Origin: Candidatus Termititenax sp.
Lineage (GTDB): Bacteria > Margulisbacteria > Riflemargulisbacteria > GWF2-35-9 > DYQY01
Assembly (NCBI GenBank): GCA_020719045.1
Contig: DYQY01000006.1
Coordinates: 30,898-94,897, forward strand
DNA: 64,000 bases
Direction: 5' to 3'
Shown here: positions 61,001-64,000 of the stretch, piece by piece
Numbering within the stretch: the first letter of the stretch is position 1
Layout: every line of letters starts with the position of its first letter
The notes under the pieces: model-generated
What the model was told of the DNA's origin: nothing
What the model saw: the letters and a program-made list of their open reading frames with translations, nothing else
Database searches by the model: none
Program-made: the position numbers and the translations under genes

Positions 61001-64000
61001 CTCTATCATTACACTGTGAGTTATGCTATGCCACTGAGTATTTGGATTAAAATTATTGTTATAAACTCCGTACTGGATTCCTGAAATATTAGAACTACCA
61101 GTATCCGTAAATACACAAGCTGTAATACTAGATATAAAACTTGGTTGATTGCCTAACCTATACCAAATATCAGTGTCATAGCTATTTAGTCTATCATAAT
61201 TAATTGCAATGGTTGGAGAGATTGTATCCTTGAGTAGCGTGACTAAATGATTATTGGTAATATTCCCTGCGCCATCAGCTATCATAATGGTTATGTCGTT
61301 TGTACCATTATGTAGCGCTGTCCAATCAATAGTTAATCCACTAATAAACAAATGATCAACCACGAAATTCGTAGTAAAAATACTTGCATCAGAATATCTA
61401 TAAACGCTATATGTCACTGACTTCATGCGAGAACCTTCTAAATCTGACATATCTACAGATGTTTTACTTAACCATGATGGGGTAATCATATGCCACTTAT
61501 CATAACCTTTTCCTGTTGTTGGGTTATTCAAAGAAAATGATGGCGCTACGTTATCATAAAAAACCCTAAAAACTTTATCTGAAGTAACCACCCATCCAGC
61601 ATTATCACTAACAACTACATAGATATCGTTAGTTCCATTAAAAAAAGCTGCTGAGTTTAAGTTCAGAAATTCACTAGAACCATAATCAATCAAGTTGCTA
61701 TTAACATTCTCATAGGGAAGACCCCATTGACCACCAGAAAAACGATAATTAAAGGTAATAAAAGTATTTGTGTTACCAGAAATCCAATACATATAATCAT
61801 CGATTAATGACCCACTTGCATCATCAGAAACTTTTACTTGTAACTCTCTAATATTTATAGAGTTATTTTCAAACCATTGAAGATTATTCCAAGAATTCAC
61901 TAAACCTTGTTTAGGACCAAGATTAGTCCCTAATGAAATATTTGGGCTAATACTATCTTTCTTAATATAAAATAATAAATCTGAAGTATTATTATTTGCC
62001 CTATCGTAGACATCTATATATACATTAGTTGTTCCCTCTTTAAACCAATTCCAATTAAAATAAGCTGAAGAATTGATTGTTTGAACGCTTTCATCTGTTG
62101 GCAAAAGAACATTCACTGACCTAAAATATTCTTGCTTGTCACCCGTGCTAAGTAAAAACTGAATAGTAGCTAAAAGAGCTGGGCCAATATCATTTATTGT
62201 AATAGACACATTGCTTAAAAATGAAGCATCTTTAGAAGACTTAAACCAAATATTTTGATAGCTAAAAGTTACATCAGTGAAAACAGGGTTCTTAGTATCT
62301 ATAAGTAAAGTAAAAGCCGCAACTTCAAGCGTATTACCTGCATTATCGCTTATATTTATCCAAATATTATTTGTGCCTTGCTCTAATTCATCAAAGGAAA
62401 TCCTTAGCTCTATATTCTTCGTTGTTAAGTTTATACCTAGAGAGATCTCTTTTACTACAGGCTGACTACCATTTCTTGTTACTAAACTCCAAGAATAACC
62501 ATCCAACAGTGAGCCACCATTATCAGATATGAGAATACCAATAGTAATTACGCCACCTTCAAAACTGTTATACCAAGAATTCTGGCCATAATTACCTCCA
62601 GCTGTCATTTTATAAAAAGGAATAATAGTATCTTTTCTAATTGTACCGATCAGCGTATCTAACACATTGCCAACACCATCAGCTACGTTTAGATAAATAT
62701 CATTCTCCCCATTATCTAATATCGACCAAGAAACAGCCCATAACTTGTCATAACTAACAACTGACATGTTCCAAGATATTTTATGAGCTTCTCCATTAAC
62801 ACTGATTCTGTAACTTATGGAACTTAACAGAGAATTCTGTTTGTCTAAATCTACAGGATCTTCGATTATCATGTTAAAAGTAATAATATTCTCAGGTGTT
62901 TTATACCATGAATTAAATGTTGGAATAATCCTCCAACCGTAAGAAGGAGATATGGTATCTTTTCTTACTATAAAGTATGACCCATCATCAAAATTATGAC
63001 TACTGATACTATTATTAGCATGGTCTCTCACCATAAAGCTAATAGTAGTTATTCCTTCCCCTAGTGAATTAAAAAATCCTTTTTCAAAATTATGAGTAGC
63101 TACAACATTTAAAGAACTACCAGAAACCGTTTTAATAAGAACTGACCATGACTTATCTTCATAATTAATTACGTATATGCCAGAATGAGAATCAGCTACA
63201 TTTATAGTAACTACCTTATAAGTGTTTCCTTCTAAAATGTTTATTATAGCCTCTGACAACCAACCATCTAAAAACATCTTAAACCGAGAATCTCTAGTAA
63301 TTGAAACAAAATTTGGGGTAACAGTATCTTTCCAAACCTCGCAAAGAACGTCTTGGGTTTGCTGACCTGCCCAATCTGATGCAGAAATAATTATCTCATT
63401 AACACCTTGGGTTAAAGCATTCCAATTAATTTGCCAACCATCTTCAGGATATACCCTTGTAATTGGACTATTCGGTCTTTGGTCTGTTTGCCTAACTGTG
63501 GCAATATACTGACCACTATTTGCACTTGTAAAATAATTAATCTCTTTTAACCCAGAACCCAAGACAGTCTCATATGCAAAGGCATTAAGCTTATAGTTAG
63601 ATTCATTTGACCAAACATTTACCCAAGATCTAAATGGAGACTCATTCTTAATAATATTATTTGATACATTCGGAGCACCATCATCTCTTTTAACATAAAA
63701 CACAAAACCATAATATTTATTATCTGCAAAATCATTCATGGAAATCCACACTTCGTTTACTCCTACAGATAACTGATTATTCCAACTAATACTCCAATTT
63801 TCTGTTACAAACAATAAACCAGTAGTGGCATTACTAAAGATAGTGTTACGAGATATGATTTCACCATTAACGCTTGTTATAACCTCTATTTCTTTTATAC
63901 CTGAAAGTCCTAATTCGTTAAAATCTATATCTATTGAGGTTATCCAACTAGGTTCGTTTATATACCAAACATTAAAAGTTGCCTCAGGAATATTCTTAGA
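30449..64000 (-). CDS. Giant Ig-repeat surface protein, partial (at least 11,183 aa)
   Basis: One reading frame without a stop covers more than 33.5 kb and is still open at the right edge, so the true start lies outside. The chain is mostly bacterial Ig-like modules, each ending in a strand such as GTNDIYI...DNAGN, followed by a DTxxP linker. In protein order: standard modules (64.0-58 kb); modules mixed with fibronectin-like units (58-55 kb); a helical island (55.1-54.1 kb); more Ig modules; tandem 1.25 kb super-repeats (47.7-41 kb); modules with acidic Ca-binding-like linkers (41-34.7 kb); other beta domains (34-31 kb); and a fibronectin-like plus FlgD-like tail. A role as a secreted adhesin or predation-type giant is inferred. 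cysE follows 15 bases downstream. Confidence 0.9.
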   Translation of the reverse strand, partial: SKNIPEATFNVWYINEPSWITSIDIDFNELGLSGIKEIEVITSVNGEIISRNTIFSNATTGLLFVTENWSISWNNQLSVGVNEVWISMNDFADNKYYGFVFYVKRDDGAPNVSNNIIKNESPFRSWVNVWSNESNYKLNAFAYETVLGSGLKEINYFTSANSGQYIATVRQTDQRPNSPITRVYPEDGWQINWNALTQGVNEIIISASDWAGQQTQDVLCEVWKDTVTPNFVSITRDSRFKMFLDGWLSEAIINILEGNTYKVVTINVADSHSGIYVINYEDKSWSVLIKTVSGSSLNVVATHNFEKGFFNSLGEGITTISFMVRDHANNSISSHNFDDGSYFIVRKDTISPSYGWRIIPTFNSWYKTPENIITFNMIIEDPVDLDKQNSLLSSISYRISVNGEAHKISWNMSVVSYDKLWAVSWSILDNGENDIYLNVADGVGNVLDTLIGTIRKDTIIPFYKMTAGGNYGQNSWYNSFEGGVITIGILISDNGGSLLDGYSWSLVTRNGSQPVVKEISLGINLTTKNIELRISFDELEQGTNNIWINISDNAGNTLEVAAFTLLIDTKNPVFTDVTFSYQNIWFKSSKDASFLSNVSITINDIGPALLATIQFLLSTGDKQEYFRSVNVLLPTDESVQTINSSAYFNWNWFKEGTTNVYIDVYDRANNNTSDLLFYIKKDSISPNISLGTNLGPKQGLVNSWNNLQWFENNSINIRELQVKVSDDASGSLIDDYMYWISGNTNTFITFNYRFSGGQWGLPYENVNSNLIDYGSSEFLNLNSAAFFNGTNDIYVVVSDNAGWVVTSDKVFRVFYDNVAPSFSLNNPTTGKGYDKWHMITPSWLSKTSVDMSDLEGSRMKSVTYSVYRYSDASIFTTNFVVDHLFISGLTIDWTALHNGTNDITIMIADGAGNITNNHLVTLLKDTISPTIAINYDRLNSYDTDIWYRLGNQPSFISSITACVFTDTGSSNISGIQYGVYNNNFNPNTQWHSITHSVMIESFTTWDIAWTNIHSGSNDIYVRVTDNAGWQVTSNLLFTIKYDDTAPSFSIPSERTFDTNWYRVAPGWLTNVTINIKEVGYSGIVTVSYKIVTSSIGPTVNISSNDVVLIEFSPTFSINWEDLREGTNDVWIIVSDRAGNVSSNKAFSIKKDSFIPSINTTSALSDIWYRNTPDWLGHNVESIATFNDNLSGINSVKFALRVSGNSAFYTGFYNIPTSTISLANDWTITWDIITNGISEIHVAITDNAGNTNSAIIATVKKDTLTPNFELGYLVNSKHTGWYSTFNNQWLATVSLNIFDQAGLSGIASISYRITATGVPVVIATSVNSVSYVSEWPLSFNNLSAGTNNIYIFVTDNAGNAIGRFAFEVKVDTGVPTYDSSSVENKVHKGVKEGQYWHLPEMYKQVTISFTDIGDSGIGDVYYWITTDISVGPDYVKSGKIRYPEVPPWAMQANDFYNGTNNVFLVISDRAGNTITTDKLFSVYRWESALTYNYTAYATYRYKNWHNSSTNDLIYNVLTTFKDISGISTLNVLQYGVSANGQPITWTIFASGVSRNEYSPTFSIQWEHLSEGTNDIFVSFNNSQRYQVTESYLFTFLKDSLAPSFNQLNPVDYSGFRFTTEGNKEWMEIVTVQFSDRGFSGLKDVGYTIESAYALLGTFVKTITSNPVTWSIEVSELRETINYIYSYLEDNAGNTSKNLMMIVSWDNIAPYSMYDYENEDNKPGYLLTKEQGPKVITFDAIRDQNSARNQSLSGVLGYYYVITQNETLQTIEIVNASFNFQQAGATECKVTININISNGTYYIYVRPIDNAGNLYDGLRLIYRLQVDSISPVFSTANKDVTLIKRSLSLLSWIPELVETDFKFFIKISDAGSGVSACYGMLTTNIEVDYSTFTERLVRDSTNKYEITSNLLTEAEPNFNQFSIRNEYQEFYWLLRVIDNAGNTADLKYYIYTIDVSTPNITTSDFTVEIRDRYSSQVIDKSKWFNNTRIEIIAGVSVSKDLEGEPPTGSLVDWRAKRYCLTREDTPAQALNGETSGFKYSIKPDLISSVSADVYNLWIKLRDNVANEWDWKNIAQLKYDGLKPESPSYIYGNNNYPYTRGDSGQITFSFGEAIDYGGSEISHYNFYVYKIDKSLKTTINTWLTATVNHAYTVAFNSDGVNECEFEPVVHIYDNAGNVTIKGGTPVLIDRSSPQAAINPKAVQRTDSSVKIVWQEPLDNPEGTNGSGIKGYRLAMYNYATEDTEFIGEPLGALRTSYDMITDTQLIYNVPIEIDFISKIWAIDYAGNESVTATVRQLPIDIKAPINPPIATTKDESLYSIYANDAIQGLPKPRAFKGGQEDFFHFIWMPGEDEGFGIYSYQYRWLKDNSSQTTGTTTDRTLNLSASVNGTYSLLLKSEDFAKNQATDWEEVYRYSVDFGSSGTSPTRPVSPVIETPLYTSKNSFSFTITSKDNKGAESYYRDINPAYPKYEVSVYKAHYVQPAFGSLSEGGDIVTLNFPTDNTDITIYNLSPNAQYFVKYRVQYGSSGDSISGWSYGSDYVFVDTQNPPTMDSPIIADGEVYVSKNNLKMVYLPKRDTNDDNSFFAGSGIEKYQVQRYVNGSVHNPYVEIPFGAINRVRDLYSTKDVSFPPKQLDEFSVKIRAIDRAGNFGAWSDTSNVCIYDSNAPTLDNIMVYAFVGEAPGSRYDYNNVSINGIVKGFNFRFSWDRPSDDSGVDGYEYYYGYYNLDGEVNTPSVAAYYYETGTLLANENQVVLLGGYPFGNIGLNLNPFNTRFKKEGLAENNTTFISGDVKYLCIKAIDKTGNKSATWKKIFQTKIDRYPPNKPVFTSPATNTVNSTGVTFSWTAVADQAGGAVSYYSLDIYMAKQSGGLENKLMITLNGTEYVSTDISEGRYCALVNAYDSFGNKIRQFELEDTGAYNVPGNQDFGKNPRTDFALLSQWFNVDKTSPATPSAPDKYLELYQGGISTTNVAQMKNIFKFIEENDVDGGTGGDFNLPNEIIRKVVAGENGDKYQDVYFQSNQSFSDLIINNWEQRIDPIVDYFKYGRLTSANMIAEFQAGGLLSTENGKGDYTYAELLVKLKDEMKYVRENPFISGGNIFRKSYYDDDINTEGSLVSLKNAIKNNGVINKQLFVDVITAEATEAGVTYDIPEFLAEEIVIAFSEDYLSSEEVSSPFYRIRDEVRDTKDAIQNIHFAGIIPFGVVSSKNIFEQSGVSIDELDALTKDMTAVGALLPAGDYSGWFIINGEYLYNNLVLSESKLSTTNLNILFNKITVDYKEIITSIVVSIDGQVDELRLNLGKFLREHDVENPSSFALVSKDFLNMDGYFVWKIRGYDDHSLGSGIAKVEIDVSPNQKNEDIIVCDAFTPTISASNFGLATLNVNSTIKLRVTDFAGNTSGWSGDGDYHDNIFIDENSPGRLVVHYFAEDILLPNREHSWSSNHPRKSLWNQGKNLSWYSYNEPPDHIYSTNNFLTKFSNRFVDFAILNDSEGNKNYALELNNFYKTTSAGISYKFDRTKPIPKQGVTTVVGVNSYLSSNLSILGTNYEYTDTKAPLKEYCYALVNLDNKEVDTKLIGGTGISIPITGNNGKRFRVEVSGINKADLEGDAIKSIDFAIDTVAPGNISRVWANSGVAVGGKYWGKSIPQSVFSWTPPEENEFGVSQYVVEISDGSYSSIAIVTASFLSLSDNSFINLTGEIRCKVKAVDYAGNESPWASSDFPLKIDSTPPSFKQGFTVNELNGIPHDVWQSVTNAVSFNFGQLATSFADDGDSGISQFEIYWGPELNRQYGAKISVGSQGYKPESVMPNLGQVQHHLRIRACDNAGNWTSMKTVYITKYDTFIHPVDSLWVLPFQDCINQIDGNSNSFSKSVDGRFYNGVTVDIIWPDYQEEAGISKFYIEIYATGNDISNAHEAVLIKTVTVDYGDPRLRHLINSVPVTKGYLYTCSLDTLSLNGVDVSSKNVYFYILIEDKIGNKSQPLVRSYMFWMDRNTPNAVFQPTLDNTGEDIGIVKTAQSLTWNWTNPYDPGGSGIACYYAYIAPFPEDGSKVTESVRITMNQVNSKNYYFSKPLTDNLYSFYIRVTDNAGNTGNISQGQSVLIDTIKPSLNLVLHSEYSANNARRTVGGIEYALVISNNVGIQVFMKDYSATQTGNVGSGIKKISFDLSERQENGSFLSMNSLSEYATYNLAGLTFNFAQDIVKRITSEAPSGLTINSFHSDQTINLAQFALISNDLVISNNWFSTTNIIYTTITMNQITFNVRERDQFYRLRLYAEDWAGNSATKDFYFYTDLNAPTLDKKFSGFVYLDSDYKFKVKNILGEQGHLNFGGENGYDTKQPEQNNDYKINHYASETNRMNVFPTGNSARYIYSAFDTLSAGLQHAWGIFPSQNYFPYVETVAGRWGRDFIVVSSSAKFYLRGFDESSEQLAFYQNTQDRFEKSWVNASNSLSNNESLSIKNVNGEPLQGAYYNMSTGRTTHDISFNLSLGGWDWARDLVQVSINGLEDGATLNLGAMDYGKNIDEIKFSHVYKSKPIELVTAQTQMEFLYMTSAGVPTQQTYASRYSINSEPWMDYQVQPWLVDGVIGTNTNDIRVSMQIVVSGEPYQLRAWNQRPIFFSNGSSVNAYSGLNAISSNMALPTHNNWSTAPILITYNYNSFYGYSTKNTTGTLITANRDRLSVNAQQYLSVNIPNMYGDRAISIVVPYYVDTRNPTVTLNSYYLYEKLLDLDIEKNLGALSATNNRIIISEQRITFDVPSTEFKSKIMPAFFGYKEMIYVNTLNALAKQNWVTANSVAFVGNITDNGGIGLPVNPFRYRVITSDTQGNKGASHQRWYDAWDSITANINVGINWIDLIWEDKARNYSGTSNAIVVYDANSPVISSISVKESWWKNENQRKLLFEKPYVSTWGIQPLMPNHSLVTTPTFYIDGHKGIRLYFTVHDDAYNEKVLSINSTNVYEFSFIRVLVSRNGQEVATLDIAFNNFGSLVSNNYGIYKVLASSPYDILTKRPSGDRFTTNNRQVTPFNYCFFVTRDSVISNNAIFGSTKDALFQFKLSIVDYAGNITTTDYSDMLWVNNVNPTASLIITVDVLPDTTYRSDGNSRLATASVLGAQLLNNELLAPVHCSSGDLQNRIYNSGVVSFSFRATMDSLIYAKPGAQFVCVWTTNDSYNNNGNVFYAYYGYATSNWGTINSSIIVTASFTFDVFNPKPGTIKVTMDTFVDGKGKYTSINTTTVITESTKIVRFYVSLADAAGNPVFPTASSKWSIITIDITPPELSGGLIFDIHSGNVLNKDKGLYIYYGQVTGNLPTVNNFQIASLNIFASVNSIVYVKTNQVSFNMAQFIDVDSGVPTNDKYLRTKVYATAITSNLAQNAYIEGSYGGSLLYTKNSKKSSTTVTLDIGVYLNKEYDKLYMVDNYYANNAGIITRNSFLVVRDTTPPTISAFSIRQSVSEDRNYLPATWNFYGSQNLVISWKATDDLAVKSGGWLTGADRKGIWFYELEYDHIDANNPTSGYIFSSRNTSIMNIDGVRESAQGFVPTISTSVTINWSDVMSHILEGKVTFSIYAWDYALNYAVTQMVLYLDTGNALENSIKQIIPVTDNTDGQMDGVAPSDAGGSGYFDQEEVSVVIHLTKDAYDVTQINTLTTPSHLPVEVFVATGSRQLRVSFNYVTASIGQMPPILDGSNKYFNTDYLTGNLENVAVFITVDLSEVVSLNSYQGPVTLSFKLVDGAGYLSSTANMTSRITVDLSPPTGSSLFVNSSDIFYNGEIYNNLFDVYGISSNTAFIITTNVGQTVEDFADSHSGLAGEAYWYKFIQKDFSDLALEQKVQSFDGWESYPRVRLSDKFTPELFVSENQLYQIVSSIRNKVGRVVINTKNYVFDTKAPTINSFYIEAAGSQLSAFQRSSLNFISNESVSVRWRVSDNAYDLLGDEIFNEKSQRPSFNGIYNYELFYNKNSSRITIDSGISLNVNYAYSRYNQSSYNLSVLYVSDNIREGSVSMTIFAQDFCGNIASQNSSYYFFDWSNTLNEQIKFFEKVTDNVANVTNYTGFELTPYQAALTVGYYDQTSVNIVIHLSLNAHDTTQLSYLTANHIPLVVYVATSDLQWKEVSSVNVMATYNKLPSIILVPNLAGVTISVTIDLKEYIGTSLYQGIVSLSFKIIDGAGNLSPTSNAILVTVDLTPPEQEFIFITENNNYFFVSTENSLLNYGISVNFAFHNTSNQLIISSSATDIHSSLKVTWNNYLIDKFSLSGGHIASWNTGWNNSPTVSIASFNSFGGASPNYYYVVHNYVANMAGVVNKSEPKYIVIDNVPPTSSLFEAKQQGGGSTYSSSSENFIQLSTINVRWIVSDNAYIASSNIFNNNNNLGIFSYELKYITSNKYVSIASSDLNPNTQNNFVISKEYLEGIGEHSITFSLIAIDFAGNIATFNIGPFIIDINNTLNAQIERYEAVTDNVKNLGVGGMLTINPYEASGMSGYYDQTTVDFIVHFTITANDRTQLSYLRIPHIPFEVFVSTANSEIFVPVSLDKVISTYSFTEDIFQTGNLRSLTVSVTVNLEEFVKETGYQGQTAIKLKVIDGAGNLSATSSMAFISTVDLSSPTTSVFGGVSFDVGFGYQGNASMFGHYGLSTNTVFISSNSTPKLKVLFVDSHSMLPTTFNQLVLLSRNLSTISTRNGTSELMSIASVNNVLSANSLYHLFTYAWNNVGAVSKGATFNVVFDSEIPVVQTPTLDIPDGATAYPKSDPLYVQVATSTIRYVASDNIITAGIFANNRQNTHFGIHHFDISYQDIIASGPKVFVLTNNIVSMDSGISPSSSKQLSRDFVLEFFNGKLISVNLDFYDFAYNMRTGTIGPLIFDSINTMNSQIAIINVSDNSNEDGLGGAPISINAGYYDSPTVTFILEFGSNANDITQLSYLTRNHIPIEICATINGSPYICTKTVVASYNLADMKSNRNMANNLAWLTVNVTFDMSEWIGREGQYQGPVSVSFLFVDGAGNLDSALVPENSIVITVDVTPPTGSAVFRASDYFFIATRDYTEYGIVDGTAFSRSTRNIRLSADFNDSHSGLPENKYYYQARRYPFNSLSISEDYKNLSWMSTYDIDIATGDGLVYTSLTPNSIYRIEYQVRNNVALVTSFDRWIVVDTIVPTVNEYYFSEQMAGDYMSSSTSSYYSLQPLTINWRASDNYYVDLAGQSFFGFATANHQGIYNAVIYFSKNSSRTNIITINHLDMVNQHVITTGYIENTIMQGIVTIGVDIIDFAGNVTTTYNVVWFDWSNTINLQIKDIIVTYDNISNLSVTDSHGYLFDDRTPSNSRYMVGVYDQPTINLQIVLTGDAGDITALSYLMYQHPIVAFVSFNNSIVTVSPEFVQVTYNIVGVQDLLNGRTIAGLTIDVTLDVQQTINVVDGYQGRFQLTFKFVDGVGMLSGYDKKNLIVTVDLSAPTSSATTPWNVGVTGVTNNSEGIPAGYERRLFSNTANFVITFSMFADSHSGLAENPYYLFATGNSVATRDGSGNLGVLGVFSNWQANNTFNLTSQGLYGVSSLDYDVISLDIVMKVNNSAGIVTWNQQRLYIDRVSPEITTFNRTARIDVDEDSYLPEEDNFYNKQAIWLTWDMFDNLGEDNNQLGIVPTAGIWYVELSWETSTTGAVSRGEIITKGMLFSGMEWFLSADDISDDIKQGAVTFTITVYDYAGNSAVNYMNLVFDWQNVPPTQGFGFIPDRTDNSSPKDGLIPYYGYFDQTTISFYITFDSVAEVTGISTKNILVQYATSNGYVTIDSGLYDYYITYNEVAYFQNQVGITVDIDFQNLLEYYSNNEFRGLAANLSFQLIDRAGVKRQERFETRITIDLNAPTVNHPAAFVFTLEDCDDNNQNGILPEFGFYDSSFIRAHVSYDSLVTSNGFADMDKRVFFRLFTLEGKSSSTWWDNSLKIANTNERDVSSVKRIALSDNASIVSFNAINNVITEDSYVYEAYIRDKAGHSYSTHIYVTYDATAPTIDPELYPLDGSKRISFVGIISIIPDVDSKGSRVNPLIGYYDNITLNLEIEIVNQGKWNSSFLNQSCSDNLSGFMDKPFFIRYSFFNPTQQVTFDSTNIPAGAFYSTFWNDVGSFYGGTGFMSGGNYNTHKAQLVLANNSSGNILVMISDKAGNATTINVARDSHIAKVDTVYVDMDAPSHPDFVFELIDTTDSKASGIVPDKGYFDERLISFSFSFSGVTDNGIAGLRENRFLIATFGYGADYTSPNYRWISNVSYNSSGLFKVSENYDDDDDMFGTQISTHSISIGDSIFNGIKLSEGIQTVWLGLADKAGNVQYASYSIVVDTITPNIVTFNINFATASITLRDNSLRVITGDTDSGDDGIHPYYGYFDDVSVDVMIVTISYWDANTRNNAYFVKSTGASVTGSIAYSYSQAGATYNFNGFVLTESEYGQVAVVFRDVYTTTGNQNLTVYISDRAGNVVTREIFVTVDITPPTGSAELVLSDDIDFEGTGINPINGFYRSATINFTISNNVVDSNSGLRDNRYLAAYYYKNLANPVVITRNFFNHSYLAVANSQEEILLSQNYGQTVNQLIDYVPSRNFEGAIVLYTAISNKAGGLLVVTKEVVIDRTPPSFSVYNDFLLELVQDDDSKDDGVPPIAGHYDSPTISVVFVTSNSLFDLSSGFRHNRFFVKTEHPSLNVMSFATFNYLTTNNSLIRYFDDAFDALGANSKGSHTPSIDGIFVTNDNKSRCYTIVGAIADRAGNFITREVKVTVDIIKPGDTGVTIYLDLIPGEDTDGNGVLPLDEWYDTNKVQFIITVSIGSLALADDFSGIREGGVYYFVTSNPNAQSNTQNTISVNLGDNSAFTITVDQIHSELSPNYIYVLVQDKAGNVKELRAEVFVDTTNPGGPFELTIEDDKDVSVGQVLPEAGWYNDNTLDFFWKRATDNIALRNDPYRIRINNGTWSDYMNQVVIKDYYVSEALFTINVQVQAVDKAGRSIVVSGTVLIDTQKPGTFDIYLDYNRYVTGSVVPLYDWYRDTGVDIYWKDVSDNRTLKTSPYQIRGIGEYGEFVSITRAYNVLLPEGYKDLFTLRTEKIWVRAVDKAGNYSEKYVSVNIDKTSPVNVTVKILSDNVNGYPTFDPYVEPDYVWYNQNSLSIEWTASDLGGIRPTNCYFARVEGEQVWTTINVANNVKATNNFYISSPTMSSRRVEFMALDNAGNAYTVYSNQFKVDIVPPSVNLFLIPDYAADGKQLLDGWYSTQNIAWSWIATDEGGLPPAAYRYAEVSNNMDWSPWQSAANCVITMSYGVPKEFVLEVRDIAGNSTRATKEVNIAPFASALISDNLFVSIDIFEAGLTNVFGVSADIDWFNTNTINVRVSHNFQEILSNNFLTRDAQFFVKIKALNISYFSNINTINNIYIPDTGVGGKTIDFGIRLANGMEISDKMVIYVDTITPDRLIIEAVQGTPIFDGVMPYYGWYNSPSASFKVLDKNDNVALKSKPLRYKINTGNWSELVSTELWGAALTSGNNTISVMLVDKAGNIASTSLTVVLDMYAPVFSTFAIVISPDVANGLGEVPIVDEYGIWYNKDIIYGYVTWSSTEVNDIALVTESIFIKGNKTSSYETIGFVDATSTFAIQVVPGRTHAVIFTAYVRDKAGNIIYTSANVFVNLDAPGLGGVFLVPDSANDGWFNPRTGYYDQTKVNFYWNKPDGILRNKPYQVRSSLTVNWTVPQNNADYNNYITTQGRQELIVKAIDKAGNISTFSTLVTVDIESPPTMNAFISPDIDSLMDGFEPIIGYYDSNAIIVTWEAVSDTDLDFYVLLTNDIHMQIPRQIDDSQKRSLGLLESVISLDNQGINTISVIAVDKAGNYSVKLLTVNVDTISPDFTVAVNELYFVNLTQDVFIVTISSLEQINRVSQSLFITMNLGNDGEIIKSYRLTANQLSPTVFVATLNAAISNVSDNRASLEINLVDNAGNVASEVFAGIEFRRNKPKDPIFNMRNPNNGSTRHTNTLTVSLDCEYSGDSTLSWNVTYNVDARPSENNPSLWGAFPSTFTIPLGAQGSKTVYLWSRNEAGINLNAVSSSIIYDTLPPTGNFEYSKWPTVNYGSFVFTIKTSEILATNPTVSIIFPEPENTKLVTDVKRINDLFYSAGYTFVESNVSGTITVDIGMVDLAGNISTRNIGKSTLWLENFYPNPALIRFSQINDVRRDRYINTLNSDLLFWIAVSYDETEDNNINQFKIEFNNSERPRSTSTGWRGFDPWSASRDVTDDIYGDGNITSWNIARLTIDYSDIIQLHGVNGQRFLTVNAYIWVRTDHGDISQYPSIWNLTVDISEPVDRISYNYLDETGNQRITFNISIDEVLTINKYWIDFAYDTFRTSKNFFIEPGTLNFILTADLTSADKSLHPVLRRQLVDLAGNTLNATTELQPKLYVVTINMATNTVNRRDEVLRLMDIIISPSTQVLLNSFSLDKIGDKQNLTVKKLYLKLNGQLIDSREFVGTGNIVFLFDQQNISVNSILSIYGDIRDSALDPFALRIVTSSFGLDVYHKVSSNVLTYTSNYFVIGNGWNVLHVYRESNEKVTSNIAYQKDKDVVLFTFAMNSYPYVTEISRMIFNRTSASDLSVGHLSNIRLYYEDESSGWNEVFDNGDGKWIDHVDAIIDQTNQTITFQDFRKMVTHKKVRVFVVGDIGINAEPSRSIALEFSTTSNLGVGALNVVNDSSMPLKSDRTEIGSYRQKMFITFTPVQGGEIHQGSSLKIGEIQISNDYYSTNLSQLNLRVSYNNFNLLGSSPFEVSTNVKLSGLANITEFGNDYDLVGLPFVSPYLINASPQAMNMAFNIASTAATGDIDIKIYPSDLSLLVAPGVILNMATINVGSFTIVDSSQPIISSGRMFNYVNRSDLVTFDIDCFVNDSQTDIQSIQAVLVRIVQGNEERVGTVNIGISQNITSSNRFELRGVTIDRTVFSNLSLVHGYTYRLKVKATSSKESQNFISSEFIMSFNVDLTPPKFSDSASLLLHQLVENEEGTTADIHRLSWPPALDSESGVGYYTIEYQRGTSQRWNYEATVNATGYIIANRERDLRYRYRISAINGARLTSDWLVSDYSRMSKARDIISNLSFYPNPVNAILNEKGTFYYELSEDSNVSIKIYDALGHFVKEMTFRAGDNGGRGNQPNKVEWDATDSIGRKVSKGGYFVVVSATSESSGTIGSVRLMVGVIH
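34690..40880 (-). repeat. Series of about 17 Ig modules with acidic Ca-binding-like linkers
   Basis: Within the giant gene each module here opens with an Asp/Asn/Gly-rich loop followed by P..GYYD or a variant, for example EDTDGNGVLPLDEWYD (about 37,690), DSKDDGVPPIAGHYD (about 38,140) and SGIVPDKGYFD (about 39,445). Copies recur every 300-500 bases from about 40,850 to 34,700. DxDxxG loops of this kind bind calcium in thrombospondin-3, dockerin and cadherin-like proteins. Calcium binding here is inferred. Confidence 0.65.
41000..47700 (-). repeat. Tandem super-repeats of about 1.25 kb in the giant gene
   Basis: Five clear copies, plus a decayed sixth, of a composite unit of about 415-440 residues. 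Each starts with (N)TLNxQI followed by VTDN, a YYDQ strand, a segment like DxTQLSYL..HIP and a three-module Ig stretch. Unit starts lie near 47,265, 45,945, 44,705, 43,445 and 42,195 on the minus strand; a weaker one is near 40,900. Spacing is about 1,240-1,320 bases. The copies are diverged in sequence, so the amplification is old. Confidence 0.75.
54080..55150 (-). other. Predicted helical island inside the giant Ig protein
   Basis: About 355 residues between DKTSPATPSAP and the next Ig module do not follow the beta-module pattern. Stretches such as TYAELLVKLKDEMKYVRE, SLVSLKNAIKNNGVINKQLF and SIDELDALTKDMTAVG look alpha-helical, and the DNAGN signature is absent. I do not recognise the domain. 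It could be an enzymatic, binding or processing domain carried by the chain. Confidence 0.55.
58100..64000 (-). repeat. N-proximal standard Ig-like modules of the giant protein
   Basis: A regular run of modules of about 95-110 residues. Each has a WY.. opening, a DxxxSGI..V.Y strand, W.I.W..L..GTNDI, then D.AGN, and a charged KDT..P linker. This part was probably generated by repeated duplication of one module. The reading frame continues past the window edge with the same pattern. Confidence 0.75.

Noticed and set aside
63812..63814. TTG at 63814 as the start of the giant protein
   Set aside because: The frame continues upstream to the window edge with the same Ig-like pattern, so this codon is internal.
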